A stretch of 64,000 bases of DNA from Frankia sp. RB7. GTDB taxonomy: Bacteria; Pseudomonadota; Alphaproteobacteria; Rhizobiales; Xanthobacteraceae. The notes beneath the pieces were generated by a model, which saw nothing but the letters and a program-made list of their open reading frames with translations, searched no databases and was not told the origin of the DNA. The DNA lies in contig JAUEPE010000013.1 of NCBI GenBank assembly GCA_030403585.1, forward strand, positions 62,001 to 126,000, in the 5' to 3' direction. Positions 8,539-17,269 of this stretch are shown piece after piece. Position numbers and translations under genes: made by a program. The stretch's first letter is position 1. Each line of letters begins with the position of its first letter.

Positions 8539-9714
8539 ATGAAAAAGTCACGGCCGATCCTGTGGATTGTCATCATCGCAGCTGTGGCCGGGGGCGGCTA
8601 TTACGGCTGGCAGCGATTCTCGGCGTCTGAAGCCGCGAAAGCCCAGATCGCGCAGAAGGGTGCGCCGCGGGCCCCCGCCGTACCCGTCAGCGTTGCGCCG
8701 GTCCAGAAGGCCGACTTCCCGGTCTACCTGACCGGCCTCGGCACCGTGCAGGGCTTCAACACCGTACAAGTCCGGACCCGGGTGGACGGCCAGATCGACA
8801 AGATCGCCTTCACCGAAGGCCAAATGGTCAACCAAGGTGATCTCCTGGTCGAGATCGATCCGCGCCCGTTCCAGGCCGCCCTCGATCAGGCCAAAGCCAA
8901 GAAGGCGCAGGACGAGGCCAATCTCGCCAACGCCAATCTCGATCTGCAGCGCTACACCAAGCTCGGTGAATTCGCGACGCGGCAGCAGACTGATACGCAG
9001 CGCTCCACCGTTGCCCAGCTCACCGCCCAGATCGCCGCCGACGAAGCCGCGATCGCCAACGCCCAGACCCAGCTCGACTACACCCAGGTCAAGGCGCCGA
9101 TCACCGGCGTCGCCGGGCTGCGCCTGGTCGACATCGGCAACATCGTCAACGCCTCGACCCAGACCGGCGTCGTCAGCATCGCGCAGGTCGAGCCGATCAC
9201 GGTGATCTTCACCGCGCCGGAAGACCAGCTGCCCTATATCAGCGAGGGCCAGAAGTCCGGCGAGCTCAAGGTGATCGCGTTCACCACCGACGGCAAGAAG
9301 ACGCTGGCCGAGGGCAAGCTCGCGGTCATCAACAACCAGGTTGATACGACCAGCGGGACTATTCGGCTCAAGGCGGTGTTCGCCAACAAGGAACACACGC
9401 TGTGGCCCGGACAATCGGTGTCGACACGCCTGCTGGTGCGAACCCTGAAGGATGCGACCATCGTCCCCGATGACGCGGTGCTGCATTCGACCAACGGCCT
9501 CTACGCCTATACCGTCGGCCAGGACAACAAGGCCGAGGTTCGCAAGATCAAGGTCAACTACGCCATCGACGGACGTTCGGTCGTCGAGGAAGGTTTGAGC
9601 CCCGGTCAGCAAGTCATCACCGGCGGTCAGTATAAGGTGCAGCCCGGCAGTCTCGTTTCGACGGCTGTGGCGAGTTCGGATCCGGTTCAGAAAAGCAAGG
9701 TTAAGCAGGAATGA
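8539..9714 (+). CDS. RND efflux periplasmic adaptor (MdtA-like membrane fusion protein)
   Basis: The 391-residue protein starts at ATG 8539; the longer frame upstream is not signal-like. An N-terminal signal-anchor (RPILWIVIIAAVAGGGYYGW) is followed by the biotinyl-lipoyl-like half (GLGTVQGFNTVQVRTRVDGQI), an alpha-hairpin of Ala/Lys/Gln-rich heptads (about 120-190), the second lipoyl half (YTQVKAPITGVAGLRLVDIGN) and beta-barrel and membrane-proximal domains. It bridges the inner-membrane pump to an outer-membrane channel. Its stop overlaps the start of the RND pump by 4 bp (ATGA). The sequence style (GLGTVQ, DYTQVKAPI) is closest to MdtA. No outer-membrane channel gene is adjacent, so a channel encoded elsewhere would be used. 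Confidence 0.92.
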   Translation: MKKSRPILWIVIIAAVAGGGYYGWQRFSASEAAKAQIAQKGAPRAPAVPVSVAPVQKADFPVYLTGLGTVQGFNTVQVRTRVDGQIDKIAFTEGQMVNQGDLLVEIDPRPFQAALDQAKAKKAQDEANLANANLDLQRYTKLGEFATRQQTDTQRSTVAQLTAQIAADEAAIANAQTQLDYTQVKAPITGVAGLRLVDIGNIVNASTQTGVVSIAQVEPITVIFTAPEDQLPYISEGQKSGELKVIAFTTDGKKTLAEGKLAVINNQVDTTSGTIRLKAVFANKEHTLWPGQSVSTRLLVRTLKDATIVPDDAVLHSTNGLYAYTVGQDNKAEVRKIKVNYAIDGRSVVEEGLSPGQQVITGGQYKVQPGSLVSTAVASSDPVQKSKVKQE

Positions 9715-12700
9715 CCGAAGGCGGGATTTCGGCACCTTTCATCCGTTATCCCATCGGCACATCGTTGCTGATGGCCGGCATTCTGTTTGTCGGTCTTGTC
9801 GCCTATCCCCTGCTGCCGGTCGCACCGCTGCCGCAGGTCGACTTCCCGACCATCCAGATCACGGCCAATCTGCCGGGCGGCAGCCCGGAGACGATGGCCT
9901 CGTCGGTCGCGCAGCCGCTGGAGCGCCAGTTCGCCCAGATTCCCGGCATCGCCCAGATGACCTCGACGAGCTATCTGGGTACCGCCTCCGTCACCATCCA
10001 GTTCGACCTCAACCGCAGCATCGACGGTGCCGCGAACGACGTGCAGGGCGCCATCAACGCCGCCAGCGGCCAGTTGCCGAAGAACCTGCCCTCGCCGCCG
10101 ACCTATCGCAAGGTGAACCCGGCGGACTCGCCAATCCTGTTGCTGTCGGCGACATCAGACACGCTGCCGCTGACCACTGTCAGTGATTCGATTGATGCCC
10201 AGCTCGCCCAGCAGATCAGCCAGATTTCCGGCGTGGCGCAGGTGTTCATCGGCGGCCAGCAGAAGCCCTCGGTTCGCGTCCAGATCGATCCGGCGAAACT
10301 CGTGGCCAAGGGCCTGTCGCTGGAGGACGTGCGCAGCGCGATCGCGATCACCACGGTCGACAGCCCCAAGGGCAATATCGACGGCGACAAACGCGCCTAC
10401 ACGATCTACGCCAACGATCAGTTGTTGCAGTCCAAGGACTGGAACGACGTCATCATTGCCTACCGCAGCGGCGCCCCCCTTCGGATCAAGGACATCGGCC
10501 AGGCCGTCACAGGCGCCGAGGATGCGAAGCAGGCGGCCTGGGCCAACGGCAAGCGCGGCGTGTTCCTGGTGGTGTTCAAGCAGCCCGGTGCCAACGTCAT
10601 CGAAACCGTCGACAGGATCAAGGCCACCCTGCCCCGGCTCGTCGCGGCAATCCCGCCCGCGATCAAGATCGAGCTGATCAGCGACCGCACCACGACGATC
10701 CGCGCCGCCGTCGAAGACGTCCAGTTTACGCTGCTGCTGACCATTTTCCTCGTGGTGATGGTGATCTTCGTCTTCCTGCGCAGCTTCTGGGCCACCGTCA
10801 TTCCTACCATCACGGTTCCGCTGGCGCTGCTGGGCGCCTGCGCCCTGATGTGGGTATTCGGCTATTCGCTCGACAATCTGTCGCTGATGGCGCTTACGAT
10901 CGCGGTCGGATTCGTCGTCGACGACGCCATCGTGATGCTCGAAAACATCACGCGCTACATCGAGGAAGGCGAAAAGCCGCTCGCCGCCGCCTTCAGAGGT
11001 TCCAAGGAAATCGGCTTCACCATCGTGTCGATCAGTATCTCGCTGGTCGCGGTGCTGATTCCGCTGCTGCTGATGGGCGGCATCATCGGACGTCTGTTCC
11101 GCGAGTTCGCCGTCGTGCTGGCGATGACCATCTTCGTTTCGATGTGCGTGTCGCTGACCCTGACGCCGATGATGGCCTCGCGCTTCCTGCGCTCCCACGG
11201 CGAAGTCACCCACGGCAAGTTCTACCGGTGGAGCGAGAGCGCGTTCGACGCGATGCTGCGCGGCTATGAATACGGACTCGACCACGCCCTCGCCTGGCGC
11301 CGTACCACGCTCGTCATCTTCTTCGCCACGCTGGCGCTGTCGGTCTATCTGTTCGTCCTGATTCCAAAGGGCTTCTTCCCGCAGCAGGACGTCGGCCTGA
11401 TTACCGCGACCTCCGAAGCCTCCCAGGACATCTCCTTCGCCGAGATGCAGCGACGGCAGGTCGAACTCGGCAAGATCGTGCTGGCCGATCCTGACGTTGC
11501 GACCACGGCGATGAACATCGGCGGCAGCGGCCGGGCCGGCAACAACGGCAACATGTTCATCACCCTGAAGCCGCGCAACCAGCGCCAGGCGTCGGCGCAG
11601 CAGATCATCGCGCGGCTCCGTCCGCAGCTCGAAAAAGTGTCGGGCGCACGCCTTTACATGCAGGCGGCCCAGGACGTCCGGCTCGGCGGCCGGCCGACCC
11701 GCACGCAGTTCGAGTTCACCTTGCAGGACGCCGATCTCGGCGAGCTTAATTCTTGGGCGCCGAAGATTCTCGCCAAGATGCAGACGCTGCCGCAATTGCG
11801 CGACGTCGCGACCGACCAGCAGACGCAGGGCACCACGGTCCAGCTCAAGATCAACCGCGACACCGCCTCGCGCTACGGCATCCAGCCGCAGCTGATCGAC
11901 GACACGCTCTACGATGCCTTTGGCCAGCGCCAGGTCGCGCAGTATTTCACACAGCTGAACAGCTATCACGTGATCCTGGAAATCCTGCCGGAGATGCAGG
12001 GCAATCTGGACAGCCTGAACAAGCTCTATCTGAAATCGCCGCTGACCGGCGACCAGGTGCCGCTGTCGACCTTTGCGACCTGGTCCACCGATCCGGTCCG
12101 GTCGCTCTCGATCAGCCATCAGGGCCAGTTCCCGGCGATCACGATCAGCTTCAACCTCGCCCAGGGCGTGGCGCTCGGCCAGGCCACCGAGGCCGTACAG
12201 AAGGCGATGGCCGATCTCGGCGCGCCGCCGACGCTCAATTCGAGCTTCCAAGGTACCGCACAGGCGTTCCAGCAGTCGCTTGGCACGGTGCCGCTCCTGA
12301 TCCTCGCCGCGCTGGTCGTGGTCTACCTGATCCTCGGTATCCTCTATGAGAGCTACATCCATCCGATCACGATTCTATCGACCCTGCCCTCGGCTGGTGT
12401 TGGCGCACTCCTGATCCTGATGGCCGCGGGCTTCGACTTCAGCCTCATTGCGCTGATCGGCATCATCCTGCTGATCGGCATCGTGAAGAAGAACGGCATC
12501 ATGATGGTCGACTTCGCAATCGCCGCCGAACGCGACGGCAAGACGCCGGAGGAATCGATCCGCCAGGCCGCGCTGCTCCGCTTCCGCCCGATCATGATGA
12601 CGACGATGGCAGCACTACTCGGCGGCGTGCCGCTGATGCTCGGCCACGGCACCGGCGCCGAGATCCGCCAGCCGCTCGGCTACGCCATGGTCGGCGGCCT

Positions 12701-12848
12701 GATCGTCAGCCAGGCACTGACGCTGTTCACCACGCCGGTCGTCTATCTCTATCTCGACAAGTTCTCGAACCTGTTCAAGAGCCATTCGGCCGAGGACGAA
12801 GGACAGGAGACGTCAGAACACGGCACCGTCAAGGAAGCCGCCGAGTAG
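9711..12848 (+). CDS. RND multidrug efflux transporter (MdtB/MdtC-like)
   Basis: At 1045 residues it has the full HAE1-RND length: a first membrane helix (residues 12-33), porter loop 1, a helix block at about 335-540, a second periplasmic loop and a terminal helix block (about 860-1030). The proton-relay double aspartate is present in helix 4 (AVGFVVDDAIVMLENI), and the N-terminal ISAPFIRYPIGTSLLMAGI resembles MdtB/MdtC. It exports lipophilic compounds by proton antiport with the adaptor encoded just upstream. MdtB and MdtC usually form a heterotrimer, but only one pump gene is here, so a homotrimer is likely. The substrate cannot be read from sequence. Confidence 0.93.
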   Translation: MTEGGISAPFIRYPIGTSLLMAGILFVGLVAYPLLPVAPLPQVDFPTIQITANLPGGSPETMASSVAQPLERQFAQIPGIAQMTSTSYLGTASVTIQFDLNRSIDGAANDVQGAINAASGQLPKNLPSPPTYRKVNPADSPILLLSATSDTLPLTTVSDSIDAQLAQQISQISGVAQVFIGGQQKPSVRVQIDPAKLVAKGLSLEDVRSAIAITTVDSPKGNIDGDKRAYTIYANDQLLQSKDWNDVIIAYRSGAPLRIKDIGQAVTGAEDAKQAAWANGKRGVFLVVFKQPGANVIETVDRIKATLPRLVAAIPPAIKIELISDRTTTIRAAVEDVQFTLLLTIFLVVMVIFVFLRSFWATVIPTITVPLALLGACALMWVFGYSLDNLSLMALTIAVGFVVDDAIVMLENITRYIEEGEKPLAAAFRGSKEIGFTIVSISISLVAVLIPLLLMGGIIGRLFREFAVVLAMTIFVSMCVSLTLTPMMASRFLRSHGEVTHGKFYRWSESAFDAMLRGYEYGLDHALAWRRTTLVIFFATLALSVYLFVLIPKGFFPQQDVGLITATSEASQDISFAEMQRRQVELGKIVLADPDVATTAMNIGGSGRAGNNGNMFITLKPRNQRQASAQQIIARLRPQLEKVSGARLYMQAAQDVRLGGRPTRTQFEFTLQDADLGELNSWAPKILAKMQTLPQLRDVATDQQTQGTTVQLKINRDTASRYGIQPQLIDDTLYDAFGQRQVAQYFTQLNSYHVILEILPEMQGNLDSLNKLYLKSPLTGDQVPLSTFATWSTDPVRSLSISHQGQFPAITISFNLAQGVALGQATEAVQKAMADLGAPPTLNSSFQGTAQAFQQSLGTVPLLILAALVVVYLILGILYESYIHPITILSTLPSAGVGALLILMAAGFDFSLIALIGIILLIGIVKKNGIMMVDFAIAAERDGKTPEESIRQAALLRFRPIMMTTMAALLGGVPLMLGHGTGAEIRQPLGYAMVGGLIVSQALTLFTTPVVYLYLDKFSNLFKSHSAEDEGQETSEHGTVKEAAE

Positions 12849-12912
12849 TCTTGCGCCGCGGCTTCCACGACGCTACAGCGAGGCCCTCGGTTCACGCCAA
12901 CGCGGTCTCGCC

Positions 12913-13488
12913 ATGCCCATGCAATCCAGACTTGTCGCCCTCGCCGCCGCTGTCCTGTTGTCGACGGGCGCCGCGTATGCCCAACAGGGCGCCAAGAAGA
13001 ACGCAGCTCCCCCGGCACCCGCCCCTGCCGCGCAGCCCGCGCCCGCACCGACCCAGCCGCAGGCCGAAGGCACTCCGGCCCAGCCCGGCTGGATCGCCCG
13101 CTGCACCAGTGCGAGCCGCGACGCGCCGCTCGAATGCGCGATCGAGCAAAATGCAGTCCTGACCAAGACCGGCCAGACCATCGTGCTGATCAATATCCGC
13201 ATCGCCCCCGACACCCGCACGCCGGTCGCCCTGCTCCAGCTGCCGCTCGGCCTCAACCTCCCGGTCGGCGCCAAGCTTCAGGTCGACGAGGGCAAGACGG
13301 TCGATCTTCAGATCCAGACCTGCGAGAACCGCGGCTGCTACGCCTCGACGCCGATCGCGCCGGACCTGCTCGCGAGCCTGAAGTCGGGCAAGCAGCTGAA
13401 GGTCTCCTTCCAGAACATGGCCAAGGAAACCATCGCGATCCCGATGCCGCTCAGCGATTTCGCGACGGCCTACGACAAGATCAAGTGA
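12913..13488 (+). CDS. Invasion-associated locus B (IalB) family protein
   Basis: The 191-residue protein has a signal peptide (cleavage after about residue 23, GAAYAQQ), a Pro/Ala linker (about 28-57) and an IalB-type domain beginning with PGWIARCTSASRDAPLECAIEQ. Two cysteine pairs (WIARC/LEC and TCENRGC) and the closing MAKETIAIPMPLSDFATAYDKI are typical of the family. IalB proteins are periplasmic or envelope proteins first named in Bartonella for erythrocyte invasion. They are common in free-living rhizobia, where the role is unclear, so the name should not be read as virulence. It lies 64 bp after the RND pump gene and could be read through from it. Confidence 0.88.
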   Translation: MPMQSRLVALAAAVLLSTGAAYAQQGAKKNAAPPAPAPAAQPAPAPTQPQAEGTPAQPGWIARCTSASRDAPLECAIEQNAVLTKTGQTIVLINIRIAPDTRTPVALLQLPLGLNLPVGAKLQVDEGKTVDLQIQTCENRGCYASTPIAPDLLASLKSGKQLKVSFQNMAKETIAIPMPLSDFATAYDKIK

Positions 13489-13504
13489 GGGGCTCGGGGC
13501 CCCT
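13488..13504. terminator. Short hairpin between convergent genes
   Basis: AGGGGC (13488-13493) and GCCCCT (13499-13504) form a 6-bp GC stem with a 5-nt loop, overlapping both stop codons of the converging ialB-like and sulfatase genes. No T-run follows, so a termination role is only suggested by position. Confidence 0.35.
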
Positions 13505-15792
13505 TACTGTCGCGCCATCTGGGCATTGCCGACGGCCTCGCCGTCGAGCGTCTGATCGTCGTGCATGGTGACGGTGACGCGCAGCAGTCGACCCTCAAAT
13601 TCAAACGGTGCCGCATAGTGCGACACCGGGCTGCCGCGGTCGCGGCCGATGTCGAGGCCGGACCACGAGATCAGCGTGTGGAAGCCGAGCTGGGTCTGGA
13701 GCGAGCCGGCCTTCTCGCCGTCGATCAGCAGCGTGTAGTCGGTGATTCCGGTGCGCGAGCCCTTGGCCGGCGCCTCCTTGCGAACGAGACGCTCGACATG
13801 GACGCCCAGCCGCCGCGCGCCTGACGGCACCTTACGGTCGGAGCGCACGATCTGGTGGCTGCCGCCGATGTTGAGATCGTGCACGAGGTGGCCGTCCTTG
13901 ATGTAAAGGCAGTAGCCCGACGTCGCATCGCCGTGCGAGATCAGCACGCCGTTCGCGCCCGCTTCATCGATCTCGACATCCGCCTCGATGGTGTAGCTGC
14001 GGCTGCGCACATCGGGCGCGACGTCGGTCGGCACGTGGCCCATGCCGTGGTGGAAGACGAAGTGGTGCCGCGCGCCGTGGAAGCGCGCGGCATTCTCCGC
14101 AAAGCGCGGCCCGAAGCGATCGTCGAGCGGCAAAACGTTGTGCTTCTCGGCCTCGGCCCACCATGCAGCGATCATCTGCGCCAGCCGCTCAGGCTCCTTC
14201 GCCGCAAGATCGTCGGTCTCGGAGAAATCGCGGTCGAGATGAAACAGCTCCCATTTGTCTTTCTCGAACGGCGCGCCCGGCGGATGGTAGGCGACCGCTT
14301 TCCAGCCGCCTTGCCAGAGCCCGCGATGGCCGAACATCTCGAAATATTGCGGCAAACTCTTTGACGGCACCGACGCATCCGTGATCGAGCGCGCAAAGCT
14401 CTCGCCTTCGAGCGGCATCTGTCGGCAGCCGGCGATCTCGCGCGGCGCCTCGATCCCGATCAACTCGAGCAGCGTCGGCGTCAAATCGCAGGCATGCACG
14501 AACTGATGCCGCAGCTCACCGTCGGCGGCAATCCGCTTCGGCCAGTTGATGACGAAGGGATCGCGGATACCGCCGCCATGGGTATTCTGCTTGTAGCGAC
14601 GCAGCGGCGTGTTGGATGCCATGGCCCAGCCATGCGGGAAATTGCTGTGGGTGTCGGGCCCGCCGATGTCGTCGATGCGGGAGAGCTTCTCCGCGATCGG
14701 CTCAGGCTTGAAATTGAACGGCCCCATCGCGTTGACGAAACCGAGCGGGCCGCCCTCCTGGCTCGCGCCATTGTCGGACATCACGATGACGACCGTGTTG
14801 TCGCGAATATCAGCCGTCTCCAGGAACGCGACGAGGCGCGCGAGATGCCGGTCGGAATGGTCGAGCATGCCGGCGAAGGCCGCCTGCAGCCGTGTGAACA
14901 CGCGGCGCTCGTCGGTGGAGTGATCCTCCCAGGCTTTTACGCCATCATTGCGCGCCGGCATCCGCGTCTCTTGCGGCACCAGCCCAAGCGTCTTCTGACG
15001 GGCGAGACGCTGCTCACGCTCGACGTCCCAACCATGCGCAAACGCCGCGTCATAGCTCCTGATGATATCGGCCGGGGCCTGATGCGGCGCATGGCAGGCG
15101 CCGAGCGCGACCCAGGTGAGCCACGGGACATCAGGACGATCAGCGACGTGATCGCCGATGAAGCGGATGGCCTGGTCGATCAGGTCCTCGGTGAGATGAT
15201 AGCCGTCGGCGTATGTGCCGGGAGGATCGATGTGCGTGTTGTCGGAGACGAGCTCGGGCGCGTATTGGTCGGTCTCGGCGTCGAGGAAGCCGTAGAAACG
15301 GTCGAAGCCGCGCCCCAGCGGCCAGCCATCGAACGGGCCGGTCGCGCCGCTCTCGGTCAGCGGCGTAACGTGCCATTTGCCGATCATGTAGTTGCGATAG
15401 CCATGCACACGCAGCATTTCGGCGAGCGTGCCCGCCTCGCGCGCGATCTTGCCGCGGTAGCCGGGATAGCCGGAATCGAAATTGGCGAGGCACCCCACGC
15501 CGACCGAATGATGGTTGCGCCCGGTGAGCAATGCGGCGCGCGTCGTCGAGCACATCGCGGTGGTGTGGAAACCGGAGTAGCGCAGGCCTTCCGCAGCGAG
15601 CCGATCGATGGTCGGCGTCTTGATGCTCGAGCCGTAGCAGCCGAAATCGGAGAAGCCGACATCGTCGAACAGCACGACGAGAATATTCGGTGCGCCTTCC
15701 GGCGGCTTCGCGGCCTCCGGCCACCAGGGTTTTGACTCCGCAACCGTCTTGCCGACGGTGCCGCGAAACGGCGTGCCGCTGCCTGCGCTCAT
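13504..15792 (-). CDS. Arylsulfatase (type I sulfatase) with atypical CSTTR active-site motif
   Basis: The 762-residue protein is a large AtsA/AtsD-type arylsulfatase with no clear signal peptide. Metal-binding aspartates are in NILVVLFDDVGFSDFG (D43, D44), and the alkaline-phosphatase-like core continues with TGRNHHSVGVG, MIGKWHVTPL and VIVMSDNGASQEGG. The residue normally converted to formylglycine is C81. The motif reads C-S-T-T-R, whereas the usual core is C-x-(P/A)-x-R, so maturation may be inefficient or use another route. The enzyme would release sulfate from sulfate esters for sulfur supply. It is divergent from a TetR gene across a 36-bp palindrome, which suggests specific repression. 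The C-terminal 200 residues form the beta domain usual for large sulfatases. Confidence 0.92.
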   Translation of the reverse strand: MSAGSGTPFRGTVGKTVAESKPWWPEAAKPPEGAPNILVVLFDDVGFSDFGCYGSSIKTPTIDRLAAEGLRYSGFHTTAMCSTTRAALLTGRNHHSVGVGCLANFDSGYPGYRGKIAREAGTLAEMLRVHGYRNYMIGKWHVTPLTESGATGPFDGWPLGRGFDRFYGFLDAETDQYAPELVSDNTHIDPPGTYADGYHLTEDLIDQAIRFIGDHVADRPDVPWLTWVALGACHAPHQAPADIIRSYDAAFAHGWDVEREQRLARQKTLGLVPQETRMPARNDGVKAWEDHSTDERRVFTRLQAAFAGMLDHSDRHLARLVAFLETADIRDNTVVIVMSDNGASQEGGPLGFVNAMGPFNFKPEPIAEKLSRIDDIGGPDTHSNFPHGWAMASNTPLRRYKQNTHGGGIRDPFVINWPKRIAADGELRHQFVHACDLTPTLLELIGIEAPREIAGCRQMPLEGESFARSITDASVPSKSLPQYFEMFGHRGLWQGGWKAVAYHPPGAPFEKDKWELFHLDRDFSETDDLAAKEPERLAQMIAAWWAEAEKHNVLPLDDRFGPRFAENAARFHGARHHFVFHHGMGHVPTDVAPDVRSRSYTIEADVEIDEAGANGVLISHGDATSGYCLYIKDGHLVHDLNIGGSHQIVRSDRKVPSGARRLGVHVERLVRKEAPAKGSRTGITDYTLLIDGEKAGSLQTQLGFHTLISWSGLDIGRDRGSPVSHYAAPFEFEGRLLRVTVTMHDDQTLDGEAVGNAQMARQ

Positions 15793-15841
15793 CTGTTGCT
15801 CCCTGTCCCGGCCATTGCGGTTGACCCGCGGCTCATCTCAT

Positions 15842-15877
15842 CCTAAATTATAATCCGAATTATGATTATGATTTAGG
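15842..15877. promoter_or_regulatory. 36-bp near-perfect palindrome, probable TetR operator
   Basis: The 36-bp stretch has arms CCTAAAT (15842-15848) and ATTTAGG (15871-15877), and inside them ATAATC/GATTAT and a central AATT. Thirty of 36 positions agree with the reverse complement. It is AT-rich in a GC-rich setting and lies 4 bp before the tetR start codon and 49 bp before the sulfatase start, so a protein bound here would block both. Confidence 0.75.
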
Positions 15878-15881
15878 GCGG

Positions 15882-16568
15882 ATGCAAGCACGAACGCGCC
15901 CATCTTCCGGTGAGCCCGGGTTTCGCGATTTCGACCTGCCGGGTGTCGCCCCGTCACGCCAGAAGCGCAGCCGCGAGACGACGCTGGCGCTGCTGCGCGC
16001 CGGCGCCGACATGCTACGGATGCGAAGCCTTGCCGAACTCTCGATCGAGACGCTCTGCGCTGAAGTGGGTGCCACTGTTGGCGCCTTTTACAGCCGCTTC
16101 GAAAGCAAGGAAGCCTATTTCAACGCGTTGATGGCGCTCGCCGCACGCGACGGCGAGCAGCGACTCGGCGAAATCAGACGCCCATCGCCCGAGACGGATC
16201 TCGACAAGCTCTGCCAAATCATCGTCGGCGGCATCATCGCCTGGATGCGCCACCACGAGGGCGTGCTGCGCGCCGCCCTCCAGCATGACGACACCCGTCC
16301 GGACACATGGACACCATTCAAGGCGCTGGCCAAGGCGACCACGATGCGTGCCACCCCTCTCCTGCTGCCGGCCATGGGCAAGGGCCGCAAAGCGGCAAAA
16401 ACGCGCGCCATCGCGTTCGGCTTCCAGGTGGTGCTGGGCACGCTGGTGAACGCGATCCTCAACGATCCCGGACCGCTGTCGCTTCGATCGAAAGAGATGG
16501 AGACGCGGCTCGCGGGCTGCCTGTTGCTGCTGCTGCAGGCGGACATCAGTCAGTCCACGCCCAGGTAA
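15882..16568 (+). CDS. TetR/AcrR-family transcriptional regulator, divergent from the arylsulfatase
   Basis: The 228-residue protein has a TetR helix-turn-helix at about residues 30-75 (SRETTLALLRAGADMLRMRS, then IETLCAEVGATVGAFYSRFESKEAYFNAL). A variable ligand-binding C-terminal domain follows. The gene faces the sulfatase across a 36-bp palindrome, so it most likely represses itself and the sulfatase until an inducer, perhaps a sulfate ester or its product, binds. The upstream palindrome ends only 4 bp before the start codon, leaving little space for a ribosome site; a later start is possible. Its 3' end overlaps the converging livF by 19 bp. Confidence 0.88.
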   Translation: MQARTRPSSGEPGFRDFDLPGVAPSRQKRSRETTLALLRAGADMLRMRSLAELSIETLCAEVGATVGAFYSRFESKEAYFNALMALAARDGEQRLGEIRRPSPETDLDKLCQIIVGGIIAWMRHHEGVLRAALQHDDTRPDTWTPFKALAKATTMRATPLLLPAMGKGRKAAKTRAIAFGFQVVLGTLVNAILNDPGPLSLRSKEMETRLAGCLLLLLQADISQSTPR

Positions 16569-17269
16569 GCCTTCTGCACCTGCGGATCCTCGGCCAATGC
16601 CGCCGCGGTGCCGGATAGCACGCTTTTGCCGACCTGGAGCACCGTGGCGAAATCTGACACCTCAAGTGCGAGTTCGATCGACTGCTCTGCGAGCAGGATG
16701 GTCAGGCCTTCGCGATGCAGCCGACCAAAGGTTTCGTACATGGACTCGACCACGGCCGGCGCGAGGCCGAGCGATGGCTCGTCCAGCATCAGGAGTTTCG
16801 GATCGCTCATCAACGCGCGGCCGACTGCGAGCATCTGCCGCTCACCGCCGGACATGGTGCCGGCGCGCTGGGTGCGGCGCTCCTTCAGACGCGGAAAGAA
16901 TTCGTAGACGCGTTCGAGCAGCATGGCCTTGCGCGATTTGTCGTGCAGCGGCGTCGCGCCGAGCATCAGATTGTTCTCGACACTCTGCTGCACGAACAGC
17001 CGCCAGCCCTCCGGCGAGAGCGCAAGGCCCTTGCGCACGATCGCAAAGGCCTTCTGGCCGGCGATGTCCTCGCCGCGAAAGCTGATCGTTCCAGAGTGCA
17101 CGGGGATGAGGCCGGCGATCGCATTCAGCGTCGTGGTCTTGCCGCCGCCATTGGAACCGAGCAGCGCGACAACGCTGCCCTCGGGCACCTCCAGCGAGAC
17201 ATCGGAGACGCCGATGAGGTCGCCATAGCGCACCTCGAGATGCTCGATCCTGAGCAATGCTCCGCTCAT
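16550..17269 (-). CDS. livF: ABC transporter ATP-binding protein LivF
   Basis: The 239-residue protein matches LivF in length. It contains Walker A (LLGSNGGGKTTTLNAI, about residues 36-51), the signature (TMSGGERQMLAVGRAL), Walker B (LLMLDEPSLGLAP) and the switch histidine region (ILLAEQSIELAL). It is one of two ATPases of a branched-chain-type (HAAT) importer. It starts within the last 4 bp of livG (ATGA overlap) and closes the livKHMGF cluster. Its 3' end overlaps the converging tetR gene by 19 bp. Confidence 0.95.
   Translation of the reverse strand: MSGALLRIEHLEVRYGDLIGVSDVSLEVPEGSVVALLGSNGGGKTTTLNAIAGLIPVHSGTISFRGEDIAGQKAFAIVRKGLALSPEGWRLFVQQSVENNLMLGATPLHDKSRKAMLLERVYEFFPRLKERRTQRAGTMSGGERQMLAVGRALMSDPKLLMLDEPSLGLAPAVVESMYETFGRLHREGLTILLAEQSIELALEVSDFATVLQVGKSVLSGTAAALAEDPQVQKAYLGVD

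Noticed and set aside
10155..12362. 735-residue minus-strand ORF opposite the first RND pump
   Set aside because: It is antisense to a complete RND gene and has biased composition.
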